From contig CAWBKD010000006.1 of the NCBI GenBank assembly GCA_963789225.1, forward strand, positions 62,001 through 126,000: DNA of 64,000 nucleotides, given 5' to 3'. The stretch comes from Palsa-504 sp963789225. Its GTDB lineage: Bacteria; Actinomycetota; Actinomycetes; Streptosporangiales; Streptosporangiaceae. The position numbers and the translations under genes were made by a program. Of the stretch, positions 32,093-41,098 are shown in pieces. The notes below the pieces were generated by a model. It was not told the origin of the DNA. It made no database searches and saw nothing but the letters and a program-made list of their open reading frames with translations. Each line of letters opens with the position of its first letter. Position 1 is the first letter of the stretch.

Positions 32093-32452
32093 GTGGGTTC
32101 CCGTTGCTGCTCGCGCACCGCGTGTAAGCATCCTCCGGTCTATACGCTGACGTACGTGTACCGCGACTCCACCGCGGTGCTCGGCCCGCTGGCCGCGTAT
32201 GTGGAGCCGCACTGTTACGACCTGTGCGAGAAGCACGCCGCCCGGCTGACCGCGCCGCGCGGCTGGGACGTGGTGCGGCTGCCGCTGGAACCGGCCTCGG
32301 AGCGCGCCGATGACCTGGAGGCGATCGCCAACGCGGTGATGGAGGCGTCGCCGCGGGTGCGGCCCGACAAGGAGCCCGTGGGCCAGGGCGTCGAGGTCGG
32401 TCGGCGCGGCCACCTGCGCGTGCTGCGCTCCGGCCCTCCGCAGGACCGATAG
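32093..32452 (+). CDS. DUF3499-family protein
   Basis: The 119-residue protein starts GSRCCSRTACKHPPVYTLTY and continues VYRDSTAVLGPLAAYVEPHC and YDLCEKHAARLTAPRGWDVV. The four or more Cys and the His in the first 55 residues look like a small zinc-binding fold. It is the gene that precedes phosphomannomutase in many actinobacteria (Rv3258c in M. tuberculosis). The biochemical role is unknown. Start GTG 32093; the stop is 65 bp before the chosen manB start. Confidence 0.88.
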   Translation: MGSRCCSRTACKHPPVYTLTYVYRDSTAVLGPLAAYVEPHCYDLCEKHAARLTAPRGWDVVRLPLEPASERADDLEAIANAVMEASPRVRPDKEPVGQGVEVGRRGHLRVLRSGPPQDR

Positions 32453-32517
32453 GCTCGGCAGTGCCCCTGGCCGTCCGGCCGGGGTCAGCCCAGTCGGTAC
32501 GGGAGGCAGGTCCTGCA

Positions 32518-33867
32518 GTGGGTGATCTGGCCAGCATCGTCAAGGCGTATGACATCAGGGGCGTCGTCCCCGACCAGCTTGACGAGGCCGTAGCCGAGGC
32601 GATCGGCGCGGCGTTCGCCAGGCTGACCGGCGCCAAGACGATGGTGACCGTGCACGACATGCGCACCTCCTCGGGCCCGCTCGCGGACGCGTTCGGCCGG
32701 GGCGCGGCGTCGCAGGGCGCCGACGTGCTGGCCGCGGGCCTGGGCTCGACCGACATGCTGTACTACGCCAGCGGTGAGTTCGGCATCCCGGGCGCGATGG
32801 TCACGGCCAGCCACAACCCGCCGCAGTACAACGGGATCAAGCTGTGCCGCGCCGGCGCCAAGCCCGTGGGCATCGAAACAGGGCTGAAAGACATTCAATC
32901 TTTGGCCGAACGACCGATGGTTCCCGCCCCGGTCCCCGGCACTGTCTCGCATCGCGACCTGCTGCCCGGCTACGCGGAGCACCTGAGGAAGCTGGTCGAC
33001 ATCTCCGCGATCAGGCCGCTGACCGTGGCCGTGGACGCTGGCAACGGGATGGCGGGCCTTACGGTCCCCGCGGTCTTCGAGGGCCTGCCGATCACCCTGA
33101 TCCCGCTCTTCTTCGAGCTCGACGGGACGTTCCCGAACCACGAGGCCAACCCCATCGACCCGAAGAACCTGCGCGACCTGCAGCGCGCGGTGATCGAGCA
33201 TCACGCCGACATCGGGCTCGCCTTCGACGGTGACGCCGACCGGTGCTTCGTGGTGGACGAGCGGGGCGAGATCGTCTCACCCTCGACGCTCACCGCGCTG
33301 ATCGCGACCCGCGAACTGGCCCGCGAGCCGGGCGCGACGATCATCCACAACCTGATCACCTCACGCGCGGTCCCCGAGATCATCAGGGAGCACGGCGGCG
33401 TCCCGGTACGGACCAGGGTCGGCCACTCGTTCATCAAGGCGGAGATGGCGCGCACGGGCGCGGTGTTCGGCGGTGAGCACTCCGGGCACTTCTACTTCAG
33501 GGATTTCTGGTTCGCGGACTCCGGCATGCTCGCCGCGCTGCACGTGCTCGCTGCGCTGGGCGAGCAGAACGGACCGCTGTCCCGGCTGCTCGCCGAGTAC
33601 TCCAGATACCACGCCAGCGGCGAGCTCAACTCCCTGGTCACCGATCAGGCCGCGACGACCGCGCTGGTCAAGCAGGCCTTCGCGGGACGCCCCGGCGTCA
33701 AGACCGATGAACTCGACGGGCTTACGGTCAGCGCCCGCACCTGGTGGTTCAACCTGCGCCCGTCTAACACCGAGCCGCTGCTACGGCTTAATGTCGAGGC
33801 AGACACCGAGGAGACCATGACGGCCGTGCGCGACGAGGTGCTCGGCCTGGTCAGGGGCACCGCGTAA
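32518..33867 (+). CDS. manB: Phosphomannomutase/phosphoglucomutase
   Basis: The 449-residue alpha-D-phosphohexomutase has the active-site Ser in TASHNPPQYNGIK, the Mg-binding loop FDGDADRCFVVD, the sugar loop GGEHSGHFYFRDF and the phosphate loop RPSNTEPLLRLN. It interconverts mannose-6-P and mannose-1-P (and possibly glucose phosphates), feeding the guanylyltransferase encoded 19 kb upstream. GTG 32518 with GGGAGG upstream is preferred over GTG 32461 because family members start just before SIVKAYDIRG. Part of the mannose operon with the Trm112 and SIS genes. Confidence 0.93.
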   Translation: MGDLASIVKAYDIRGVVPDQLDEAVAEAIGAAFARLTGAKTMVTVHDMRTSSGPLADAFGRGAASQGADVLAAGLGSTDMLYYASGEFGIPGAMVTASHNPPQYNGIKLCRAGAKPVGIETGLKDIQSLAERPMVPAPVPGTVSHRDLLPGYAEHLRKLVDISAIRPLTVAVDAGNGMAGLTVPAVFEGLPITLIPLFFELDGTFPNHEANPIDPKNLRDLQRAVIEHHADIGLAFDGDADRCFVVDERGEIVSPSTLTALIATRELAREPGATIIHNLITSRAVPEIIREHGGVPVRTRVGHSFIKAEMARTGAVFGGEHSGHFYFRDFWFADSGMLAALHVLAALGEQNGPLSRLLAEYSRYHASGELNSLVTDQAATTALVKQAFAGRPGVKTDELDGLTVSARTWWFNLRPSNTEPLLRLNVEADTEETMTAVRDEVLGLVRGTA

Positions 33868-33877
33868 GGAGAACCTC

Positions 33878-34063
33878 ATGCTCATCGACGCCTGGCTCCT
33901 TGACATCCTGGCCTGCCCGCAGTGCCACGCGCCGCTGCGGGCCGACGAGGACGCCAGCGAGCTCGTGTGCACGAGCCAGGAGTGCGGGCTGGCCTACCCG
34001 GTCCGCGACGATATCCCGGTCCTGCTGGTAGAAGAGGCCCGGCGGCCTGGCGAACAGGCGTGA
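33878..34063 (+). CDS. Trm112-family small zinc protein
   Basis: The 61-residue protein has the two Cys pairs of Trm112/YcaR proteins, ILACPQCHAPLR and LVCTSQECGLAYPVRDDIPV, followed by LLVEEA. AAGGAGA precedes the ATG. Its stop overlaps the next GTG. In actinobacteria it is routinely found between phosphomannomutase and the SIS protein; the function there is not known to me, although Trm112 proteins elsewhere activate methyltransferases. Confidence 0.9.
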   Translation: MLIDAWLLDILACPQCHAPLRADEDASELVCTSQECGLAYPVRDDIPVLLVEEARRPGEQA

Positions 34064-35295
34064 GCGAGGGCCTGGACGACTGGGGCGGGACGGAATTCAT
34101 CCTGGCCGCGGACCGGCTCGACACTCCCGATGTCATCCAGGCCGCGGACCCCGGCGACATGCTCCGGCAGGTGGCGTCGTCGGCGGCCCAGGTGCGCACC
34201 GCGCTGCGGTCGTGCCAGGAGACCGACCTGTCGGCCTTCACCCCGGACGCCAGGCCGCGCGCGATCGTCGCGGCCGGTCTTGGCAGTTCGGGCGTCGCGG
34301 CCGAGATGCTCCACGCCCTGGTCGGGCGGAGCAGCCCGGTCCAGGTGGTGGCCTCGCGCGGCGGGCGGCTGCCCGGCTGGGTGGGGGCGGCCGACGTGGT
34401 GCTCGCGGTGTCCAGCTCGGGCGCCACCGCGGAGACGCTGGCCATCGCGACCGAGGCCGCCCGGCGCGGCTGCCGCCTGGCTGGCGTGGGCGCCGAGGGT
34501 TCCCCGCTGCACCGCATCGCCGAGCAGGCCCGCGCCCCGTTCATCCGCGTCGTCCCGGCGGGGTTGCCGCGATCGATGCTGTGGAGCGTGGCTATCCCGC
34601 TACTGGTGATCGCGGAGCGGCTCGGCGTGACCCGGATCGAGCCTGACGTCTACGAACTGGCCGCCTGCCGCCTGGAGGATGTGTCCCACCAGTGCCGCCC
34701 GGCCAGCGAGTCGTTCGTCAACCCTGGCAAGTCACTGGCCCTTGACCTGGCCGGAGCGCTGCCGGTGGTCTGGGGGACGACGGAGCTGAGCGGGGTTGCC
34801 GCGCGGCGGTTCGCCGGCCAGCTCAGCGAGAACGCCAAGTACCCGGCGATCGTCGGCGTGCTGCCCGAGGCCGCCTACGACCAGCTCGCCGCGTTCGACG
34901 GGCCGTTCACCCCGGCGGCGCGCCCGTCCGCGGTCGGCCGGGAGCGCCACCCCGAGGCGCCGGGGGGTTCGCCCGACCTGGACGACCTGGACTGGGACCT
35001 GGACTACGACGAGACCGAGGCCGAGGGCAGCGGGTTCACCCCGCTGCGGCTGGTGCTGATCGCCGACCCGGGGGAGGACCAGCGGATCTCGGCCCAGCGG
35101 GCGGCGATCACCGCGATCGCGGCCCAGCGCGGGATGGGCTTGTCCGAGCTGGCCATGGACGGCGAGCACCCGCTCGTCCGGTTGGCTGGCGTGCTGCAGC
35201 TGACCGACTACGCCAGCGTGTACCTGGGTATCGCGTCCGGGATCGACCCCGGCCAGGCCGCGGCGATCACCGACCTGCAGGCGCGGATCGAGTAG
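34060..35295 (+). CDS. SIS-domain sugar-phosphate isomerase-like protein
   Basis: The 411-residue protein has an N-terminal SIS fold (AIVAAGLGSSGVAAEMLHAL, VLAVSSSGATAETLAIATEA) and a C-terminal phosphoglucose/phosphomannose-isomerase-type domain with SENAKYPAIVGVLPEAAYDQ. It matches the Rv3256c-type protein adjacent to phosphomannomutase and probably isomerises or binds hexose phosphates. An acidic loop (DLDDLDWDLDYDETEAE) interrupts the C-terminal half. GTG overlaps the Trm112 stop (GTGA). No separate manA follows it here. Confidence 0.85.
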   Translation: MSEGLDDWGGTEFILAADRLDTPDVIQAADPGDMLRQVASSAAQVRTALRSCQETDLSAFTPDARPRAIVAAGLGSSGVAAEMLHALVGRSSPVQVVASRGGRLPGWVGAADVVLAVSSSGATAETLAIATEAARRGCRLAGVGAEGSPLHRIAEQARAPFIRVVPAGLPRSMLWSVAIPLLVIAERLGVTRIEPDVYELAACRLEDVSHQCRPASESFVNPGKSLALDLAGALPVVWGTTELSGVAARRFAGQLSENAKYPAIVGVLPEAAYDQLAAFDGPFTPAARPSAVGRERHPEAPGGSPDLDDLDWDLDYDETEAEGSGFTPLRLVLIADPGEDQRISAQRAAITAIAAQRGMGLSELAMDGEHPLVRLAGVLQLTDYASVYLGIASGIDPGQAAAITDLQARIE

Positions 35296-36291
35296 ATGAG
35301 GGCGGTCTTCGCCGCGCTCGCCGCCAACCTGAGCATCGCGGTGGTGAAGTTCATAGCGTTCGTGTTCACCGGGTCCGCGTCGATGCTCGCCGAGGCCGTG
35401 CACTCGGTCGCCGATACCGGCAACGAGGTGCTGCTGATCATCGGGCGGGGCCGGTCCAGACGGCCCCGGTCGGAGGAGCACCCGTTCGGCTTCGGGCGGG
35501 AGCGGTACTTCTACGGGTTCGTGGTCTCGGTCATGCTGTTCACCGTCGGGGCGACGTTCTCGGTCTACGACGGCCTGCACAAGATCCTGAACCCGGCGCC
35601 CGTGCACGACGCCCTGGTGGCCTTCATCGTGCTGGCCGTGTGCGCGGTGCTCGAGGGCTTCTCGCTGCGCACCGGGATCGCCGAGGCGAACCGGGTGCGC
35701 GGGAACCGCAGCTGGGGGGCCTTCATCCGGCGGACGAAGGCCCCCGAACTGCCCGTGGTCCTGCTGGAGGACATGGCCGCGCTGATCGGCCTGGGCTTCG
35801 CGTTCGCTGGCGTGGCGCTCTCCGTGCTGACCGGCCACGGCTGGTGGGACGGAGCGGGCTCGCTGGCCATCGGTGTGCTGCTCGCGACGGCGGCCGCGAT
35901 CCTGGCTGTGGAGACCAAGAGCCTGCTGATCGGGGAGTCGGCGAGCGCCGACATGCAGGCCAGGATCCTCACCGCGCTCGAGGACGGACCCGAGCTGGTG
36001 CGGGTGATCCACCTGCGGACGGTGCACATCGGGCCGGATTCCGTCCTGGTCGCCGCGAAGGTCGCGGTCCGCGAGACCGACACCGCCGCGCAGATCGCGG
36101 CGGGCATCGACGCGGCGGAACAGCGGGTCCGCGCCGCCGTCCCGATCGCGAAGACGATCTACCTGGAGCCGGACATCTACCGCCCGGCCGAGGCCGACCA
36201 GACCGACCCGTCGATCCGCGCCGTCCTCCGCGGCCGTTCGTTCCGCCTGCCGCGACCGGCCAGGAAGTCCTCGGAAACCCCCCAGGCCTGA
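35296..36291 (+). CDS. Cation diffusion facilitator (CDF) transporter
   Basis: The 331-residue protein has about five or six transmembrane helices. The second carries LAEAVHSVADTGNEVLLIIG, with His and Asp of the CDF metal site, followed by the conserved HPFGFGRERYFYGFVVSV. A later helix has VVLLEDMAALIGLGFAFAGV, and the C-terminus is a cytoplasmic ferredoxin-like domain (VRVIHLRTVHIGPDSVLVAA). This is the ZnT9-like branch, likely exporting Zn or another divalent cation. The ATG immediately follows the SIS stop, so it belongs to the operon. Confidence 0.9.
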   Translation: MRAVFAALAANLSIAVVKFIAFVFTGSASMLAEAVHSVADTGNEVLLIIGRGRSRRPRSEEHPFGFGRERYFYGFVVSVMLFTVGATFSVYDGLHKILNPAPVHDALVAFIVLAVCAVLEGFSLRTGIAEANRVRGNRSWGAFIRRTKAPELPVVLLEDMAALIGLGFAFAGVALSVLTGHGWWDGAGSLAIGVLLATAAAILAVETKSLLIGESASADMQARILTALEDGPELVRVIHLRTVHIGPDSVLVAAKVAVRETDTAAQIAAGIDAAEQRVRAAVPIAKTIYLEPDIYRPAEADQTDPSIRAVLRGRSFRLPRPARKSSETPQA

Positions 36292-36358
36292 CCGCGCCGG
36301 GTTAGGCCCGCCGCCTCGCGGCGATGAACCAGGCGATTACGGTTCCGCCATCAGCCGG

Positions 36359-36703
36359 TCAGCCGCGGGCCAGCAGGCGGAGCGCGCGTTCCTGCTCCCA
36401 GTCCAGCGCCCGGCCGGCCGGGGCGGGGACGCGGCCGACCCGCCGTCCGAGGTCGGCCACCGCGCCGCGGACCGCCGGCTCGGCGAGCACGCGCAGCCCG
36501 AACGACAGCGCCGCGGGGCTGATGTCGTACCGGCGCTCGAGTTCGAGGGCCGCGGCCACGGCCTCGAGGTCCGCCTCGCTGAACTGCCGGTGGGAGGCCC
36601 GGGCCGGGTAGTCGCGGACCGGCGGGAGCAGCCCGAGATCCTCGCGGTAGCGGAGCATGCGGGCCGACGTTCCGAGCCGCCGGGCGGCCTCCGTGATGCG
36701 CAT
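36359..36703 (-). CDS. MerR-family transcriptional regulator
   Basis: The 114-residue protein starts MRITEAARRLGTSARMLRYR and continues EDLGLLPPVRDY, SHRQFSEADLEAVAAALELE: a MerR winged helix followed by a short helical region. There are no Cys, so it is not a classical metal sensor. It lies between the converging CDF gene and the divergent ahcY gene, with ~130 bp between starts; either could be its target. Confidence 0.85.
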   Translation of the reverse strand: MRITEAARRLGTSARMLRYREDLGLLPPVRDYPARASHRQFSEADLEAVAAALELERRYDISPAALSFGLRVLAEPAVRGAVADLGRRVGRVPAPAGRALDWEQERALRLLARG

Positions 36704-36835
36704 GGACCCATTCTAACAATTTTGTGTCAAGAACCCGCGCCAGCGCGTGCGGTGACGCCCCGTGGTCCCGTAGCGTGTGGTGGCGGGGGAGTCACCACCG
36801 CTCGTTCGGCTAAAAAAGGGAATTGAGGAGAACCG

Positions 36836-38296
36836 ATGTCCGCGGATCAGCTTCCTTACCAGGTTGCCGACCTCTCGCTCGCCGCCTTCGGGCGCAAGGA
36901 AATCCAGCTGGCCGAGCACGAGATGCCGGGGCTGATGGCGGTGCGTGCCGAGTACGCGGCGACCCAGCCGCTGCGCGGCGCCAAGATTACCGGCTCGCTG
37001 CACATGACCGTGCAGACGGCGGTGCTGATCGAGACGCTCGTCGCGATCGGCGCGGAGGTCCGCTGGGCGAGCTGCAACATCTTCTCCACCCAGGACCACG
37101 CCGCCGCGGCCGTCGCGGTCGGGCCTGGCGGCACCCCCGACGACCCGAAGGGCATCCCGGTCTTCGCGTGGAAGGGCGAGACCCTCGAGGAGTACTGGCG
37201 ATGCACCGAGCTGGCGCTGTCCTGGCCGGACGGCGACGGGCCCAACATGATCGTGGACGACGGCGGGGACGCCACCTTGCTCGTGCACAAGGGCGCCGAG
37301 TACGAGCAGGCGGGCGGGGTCCCCTCGCCGGCCGCCGACGACCCCGAGGAGTGGCGGATCATCCTCGACCGGCTGCGCAACTCGCTGGCCGACCACCCGG
37401 GTAAGTGGACGCGGGTGGCCGCCACCGTCAAGGGCGTGAGCGAGGAGACCACCACCGGGGTGCACCGGCTGTACGAGATGGCCCGGGCGGGCACGCTGCT
37501 CTTCCCGGCCATCAACGTCAACGACTCGGTGACCAAGTCCAAGTTCGACAACAAGTACGGGTGCAGGCACTCGCTGATCGACGGCATCAACCGGGGCACG
37601 GACGTGCTGATCGGCGGGAAGGTCGCCGTGGTGTGCGGGTACGGTGACGTCGGCAAGGGCTGCTCGGAGTCGCTGCGCGGGCAGGGCGCCCGGGTCATCG
37701 TGACCGAGATCGACCCGATCTGCGCGCTGCAGGCGGCGATGGACGGCTACCAGGTGGCGACGCTGGAGGACGTGGTGGCCACGGCCGACATCTTCGTCAC
37801 CGCGACCGGCAACCGCGACGTGATCACCGCCGATCACATGAGCCGGATGAAGCACCAGGCGATCGTCGGCAACATCGGGCACTTCGACAACGAGATCGAC
37901 ATGGCCGGCCTGGCCGCCTGGCCCGGGATCCACCGGGTCAACGTCAAGCCGCAGGTGGACGAGTGGGCCTTCCCAGCTGAAGGAGGCAGGGCCGGACACG
38001 CGATCATCGTGCTGTCCGAAGGCCGGCTGCTGAACCTCGGCAACGCCACCGGGCACCCGAGCTTCGTGATGTCCAACAGCTTCACCAACCAGGTCATCGC
38101 GCAGGTCGAGCTGTTCACCAGGACCGGGGAGTACCCGGTGGGCGTGTACACGCTGCCGAAGCACCTGGACGAGAAGGTGGCGCGGCTGCACCTCGACGCG
38201 CTCGGCGTCCGGCTCAGCCAGCTGACCAAGGAGCAGGCGGACTACATCGGGGTCAGCGTCGACGGGCCGTACAAGCCGGAGACCTACCGTTACTGA
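36836..38296 (+). CDS. ahcY: S-adenosylhomocysteine hydrolase (long form)
   Basis: The 486-residue enzyme shows all family landmarks: ITGSLHMTVQTAVLIETLVA, NIFSTQDHAAAAVA, VSEETTTGVHRLYEM, INVNDSVTKSKFDNKYGCRH with the catalytic Lys, Asp, Asn and Cys, the NAD motif VCGYGDVGKGCSESLRGQGA, IGHFDNEIDM and the C-terminal DGPYKPETYRY that reaches into the partner subunit. It cleaves SAH to adenosine and homocysteine in the methyl cycle. GAGGAGA precedes the ATG. The 130-bp leader does not match a SAH riboswitch as I know it. A divergent paralog follows directly. Confidence 0.97.
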   Translation: MSADQLPYQVADLSLAAFGRKEIQLAEHEMPGLMAVRAEYAATQPLRGAKITGSLHMTVQTAVLIETLVAIGAEVRWASCNIFSTQDHAAAAVAVGPGGTPDDPKGIPVFAWKGETLEEYWRCTELALSWPDGDGPNMIVDDGGDATLLVHKGAEYEQAGGVPSPAADDPEEWRIILDRLRNSLADHPGKWTRVAATVKGVSEETTTGVHRLYEMARAGTLLFPAINVNDSVTKSKFDNKYGCRHSLIDGINRGTDVLIGGKVAVVCGYGDVGKGCSESLRGQGARVIVTEIDPICALQAAMDGYQVATLEDVVATADIFVTATGNRDVITADHMSRMKHQAIVGNIGHFDNEIDMAGLAAWPGIHRVNVKPQVDEWAFPAEGGRAGHAIIVLSEGRLLNLGNATGHPSFVMSNSFTNQVIAQVELFTRTGEYPVGVYTLPKHLDEKVARLHLDALGVRLSQLTKEQADYIGVSVDGPYKPETYRY

Positions 38297-38378
38297 CGCC
38301 ATCGCGCGGGTAGCGGACGTCGCCGACCCCGGCCAGGCCGGCGACGGCGACGTCCGCATCCGCTACGCGCAGCGGGCC

Positions 38379-39575
38379 ATGCCGCTGCTGGCGGGGCTCA
38401 TGGAGCGGTTCGCGAGCCAGCAGCCCTTCGCGGGGCTGACCATCGCGGCGTGCCTGCACGTCACCGCGGAGACGGCGATGCTCGTGCGGCTGCTCAGGGC
38501 GGGCGGGGCGGCCGTCCGCCTGGCCGCGTCCAACCCGCTGTCCACCCAGGACGACATCGCCGCGGCGCTCGCCGTCCGGTACGGGATCGCGGTCTTCGCC
38601 CGGGCCGGGGTGGACCGGCGCGGCTACTACCGCCACATCGAGCTGGCCCTGGGCGAGGGGCCGGGCGGCGCCGACCTGATCATCGACGACGGCGGCGACC
38701 TGGTGAACACGCTGCACACTACCGCGGCGGCGGTCCTGCCGGGGGTCCGGGGCGGCTGCGAGTCGACCACGACCGGCGTGATCAGGCTGCGCCGGATGGC
38801 CGCCGAGGGCGCGCTCGCGTTCCCGGTCATCGCGGCGAACGACACCCCGGCCAAGCGCCTGGTCGAGGGGATGTGCGGGACCGGGCAGTCGGTCATCGAC
38901 GGCATCTTGCGCGCCACTAACACGCTGCTGGCCGGCAAGACCGTCGTCGTGGCCGGGTTCGGGGCCAGCGGCCGCGGCGTGGCCGAGCGCGCCCGCGGGT
39001 CAGGCGCCCAGGTCATCGTGACCGAGATCGACCCGGTGCGGGCCCTGGACGCGTCGCTGCAGGGGTTCCGCGTGCTGCCGATGGCGCAGGCCGCGCCGAT
39101 CGGCGAGGTGTTCATCACCGCGACGGGCTCCTGCGACGTGATCGGCGCGGAGCAGCTTTCGGCGATGCGCGACGGCGCCATCCTGGCCAACGCGGGGCAC
39201 TTCGACGTGGAGATCGACGTGCGGGCGCTGGCGGGGCTCGCGGCCGAGGTCCACCGCGACGTTCGGCCGCACGTCGACGCCTACGACCTCGGCGACGGGC
39301 GGACCGTCCTGCTGCTCGCCGAGGGACGGGTGGTGAACCTCGTCGCGGCCGAAGGGCACCCGCCCGAGGTGATGGACCTCGCGTTCGGCCTCGAGGCGCT
39401 CGCGCTGGCCTGGCTGGCGGGCAACGCAGGCAAGCTCCCGGTCGGCGTGCACGAGGTCCCCGCCGACCTCGACGCCGAGGCGGCCAGGCTCGTGCTGGCC
39501 ACTATGGGCGTGTCGGTCGATACGCTGACCGCCGCCCAGCAGGCATACAGGGAATCCTGGCGCATCGGCTCCTGA
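38379..39575 (+). CDS. Short-form, Thermotoga/archaeal-type SAH hydrolase paralog
   Basis: The ~398-residue protein has family features (SNPLSTQDDIAAALAVRYGI, LIIDDGGDLVNTLHTT, GGCESTTTGVIRLRRMAAEG, VVVAGFGASGRGVAERARGS, NAGHFDVEIDVRALAGLA) in the short form known from Thermotoga and methanogens. The active-site stretch is NDTPAKRLVEGMCGTGQS: the Lys is kept, but the usual FDN becomes VEG and Cys becomes Thr, so specificity or activity may differ. Homology clearly extends upstream of this ATG (DVRIRYAQRAMPLLAG), yet no ATG/GTG/TTG is available there, so the start is unresolved. Probably co-transcribed with ahcY. Confidence 0.82.
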   Translation: MPLLAGLMERFASQQPFAGLTIAACLHVTAETAMLVRLLRAGGAAVRLAASNPLSTQDDIAAALAVRYGIAVFARAGVDRRGYYRHIELALGEGPGGADLIIDDGGDLVNTLHTTAAAVLPGVRGGCESTTTGVIRLRRMAAEGALAFPVIAANDTPAKRLVEGMCGTGQSVIDGILRATNTLLAGKTVVVAGFGASGRGVAERARGSGAQVIVTEIDPVRALDASLQGFRVLPMAQAAPIGEVFITATGSCDVIGAEQLSAMRDGAILANAGHFDVEIDVRALAGLAAEVHRDVRPHVDAYDLGDGRTVLLLAEGRVVNLVAAEGHPPEVMDLAFGLEALALAWLAGNAGKLPVGVHEVPADLDAEAARLVLATMGVSVDTLTAAQQAYRESWRIGS

Positions 39576-39655
39576 GGCCCTGGGGCTCGTGAGGGCGCTG
39601 AGACTCCTGAGACTCCTGAGGCCCTGAGGCCCGGCCCCAGAGCCCGGTTTCAATC

Positions 39656-39707
39656 CCATGGATGTGGCACCGTACAGAGTCTTCTCTATACAGTGCCACA
39701 CCCATGG
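39656..39707. terminator. 19-bp near-perfect inverted repeat between convergent genes
   Basis: CCATGGATGTGGCACCGTA (39656-39674) pairs with TACAGTGCCACACCCATGG (39689-39707) with two mismatches around a 14-base loop. It sits between the SAHase paralog and the converging membrane-protein gene and would terminate both. Short GAGACTCCT direct repeats precede it (39599-39620). Confidence 0.7.
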
Positions 39708-39790
39708 ACTCGGGGGCAGGTGCCGGTGGGGCCAATGTGAGTGATGAGGCCGGAGGTACGAAAGACCACAGAGACGGTAACCCCACCCCT

Positions 39791-41098
39791 TCAGCGCACG
39801 ATGGCGGTCAGGCCCTGCTCCTCGGTGGCCTCGGTGGCCCCGGCGGCCTCGGCGGCCTGCGGGGGAATCTCGATGGTTGGCTCCGGGCCCGTGACCGGCT
39901 GGCGGGTCAGCACCAGCCACCCGACCAGCCCGATCGGGTATACGAAGTAACCCCACCGGGTGGCGGGGGCCAGCGTGAAGATGACCGCGAGGGCCACCGC
40001 CAGGCGCCACACGGCGGCGCGCATGTCGCCGGGCGGACGGACGATGAGCGAGAGCACGAAGCCGAGCCCGGCCGCCACGACCAGGCCGACCGCGATCCAG
40101 TAGCCGGCGGTCCCGGTTATGGCGAGCAGGTGCCCTGGCAGCGGGCTGGCCGCCGGCGTCTTGTACTTGGACTGGCCGAGCGGGAACAGCACGGTGTTCT
40201 GCACGAACGACGTGGGGTTGGCCAGCGCGGCCGGGGCGAGCGCGGCCGAGAGGACCCCGGCCGTGAGGATCGTCACCCCGACGAAGCGCCACGCGCTGCG
40301 CGCCGCGTCCCGCGCGGACAGCATCACGCCCAGGACCGGGACCGCCGGCCAGGCGGTCGCCTTCATGGCGCACGCCACCCCGAGGGCCACGGCCGCCCTG
40401 ACCACCCCCGACGGGCGGGCGATCAGCGCCAGCGTCAGGAACATCAGCGCGATCACCGGCGGATCGGTGATCCCGACCGCGAGCGGGAGCGCGATCATCG
40501 GGGAGACGGCGATGAACGCGGTGGACAGCAAGACGTCGTGCCGGCACGCCTCGCAGTGCCGGTGGGGCGCCGCGACGCTGAACGCCGCCCAGATCAGGGC
40601 GATGGACACGACGGTCAGCCAGATCCGGGGATCGGCGAGGAGCCCGGTGGCGCCGAGGGCCTTCGGCAGCCCGAACACCGCCATCACCGGCAGGTACGGG
40701 TTGTACGACAGGTAGCTGGTGAACTGCGCCTGCGCCAGGTAGGGGGTGCCGTGCTGAAGCAGCAGCACGGCCGAGCGCGAGATCACCTGGACCTCGGCGG
40801 TCGGGTACGCCCGGGTGGCGAGCCAGACCACCGGCGCGGCCACGGCCCCGGCCCCGGCCACGAGCAGCGGCACGAGCACCGGGAGGTTCGTGCGGCGGGT
40901 GAGCCAGAACAGGAGCGTGGTCACCCCGTAGCCGACGGCGGCCCAGATGGCCCAGGTCCGGTCGGCGTGCCCGGTGGTGACGGCCAGGACGATCGCGTAC
41001 ACCGTGAAGGCGCCGTTGGCGACCAGGAGCCTGCCACGGCTCAACCAGTGCCGGTGGACTGGCACTGGGTGCTCGTCCCCTACATCCGTGCGTTCCAC
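39791..41098 (-). CDS. GT87/DUF2029-like integral membrane glycosyltransferase
   Basis: The 435-residue protein has about ten transmembrane helices, with an extracytoplasmic loop after the second pair (AYPTAEVQVISRSAVLLLQH, LSYNPYLPVMAVFGLPKALG) that resembles polyprenyl-phosphate-mannose-dependent mannosyltransferases. A small Cys/His loop (PHRHCEACRHD) is on one side. The C-terminus is a Glu/Ala-rich soluble tail. It probably adds a sugar to a lipid or glycan outside the membrane. The GTG start is inferred. No partner gene is adjacent. Confidence 0.72.
   Translation of the reverse strand: MERTDVGDEHPVPVHRHWLSRGRLLVANGAFTVYAIVLAVTTGHADRTWAIWAAVGYGVTTLLFWLTRRTNLPVLVPLLVAGAGAVAAPVVWLATRAYPTAEVQVISRSAVLLLQHGTPYLAQAQFTSYLSYNPYLPVMAVFGLPKALGATGLLADPRIWLTVVSIALIWAAFSVAAPHRHCEACRHDVLLSTAFIAVSPMIALPLAVGITDPPVIALMFLTLALIARPSGVVRAAVALGVACAMKATAWPAVPVLGVMLSARDAARSAWRFVGVTILTAGVLSAALAPAALANPTSFVQNTVLFPLGQSKYKTPAASPLPGHLLAITGTAGYWIAVGLVVAAGLGFVLSLIVRPPGDMRAAVWRLAVALAVIFTLAPATRWGYFVYPIGLVGWLVLTRQPVTGPEPTIEIPPQAAEAAGATEATEEQGLTAIVR

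Noticed and set aside
36713..36835. Possible SAH riboswitch before ahcY
   Set aside because: A GTGGTG/CACCAC hairpin is present, but I could not match the conserved core of the SAH riboswitch.
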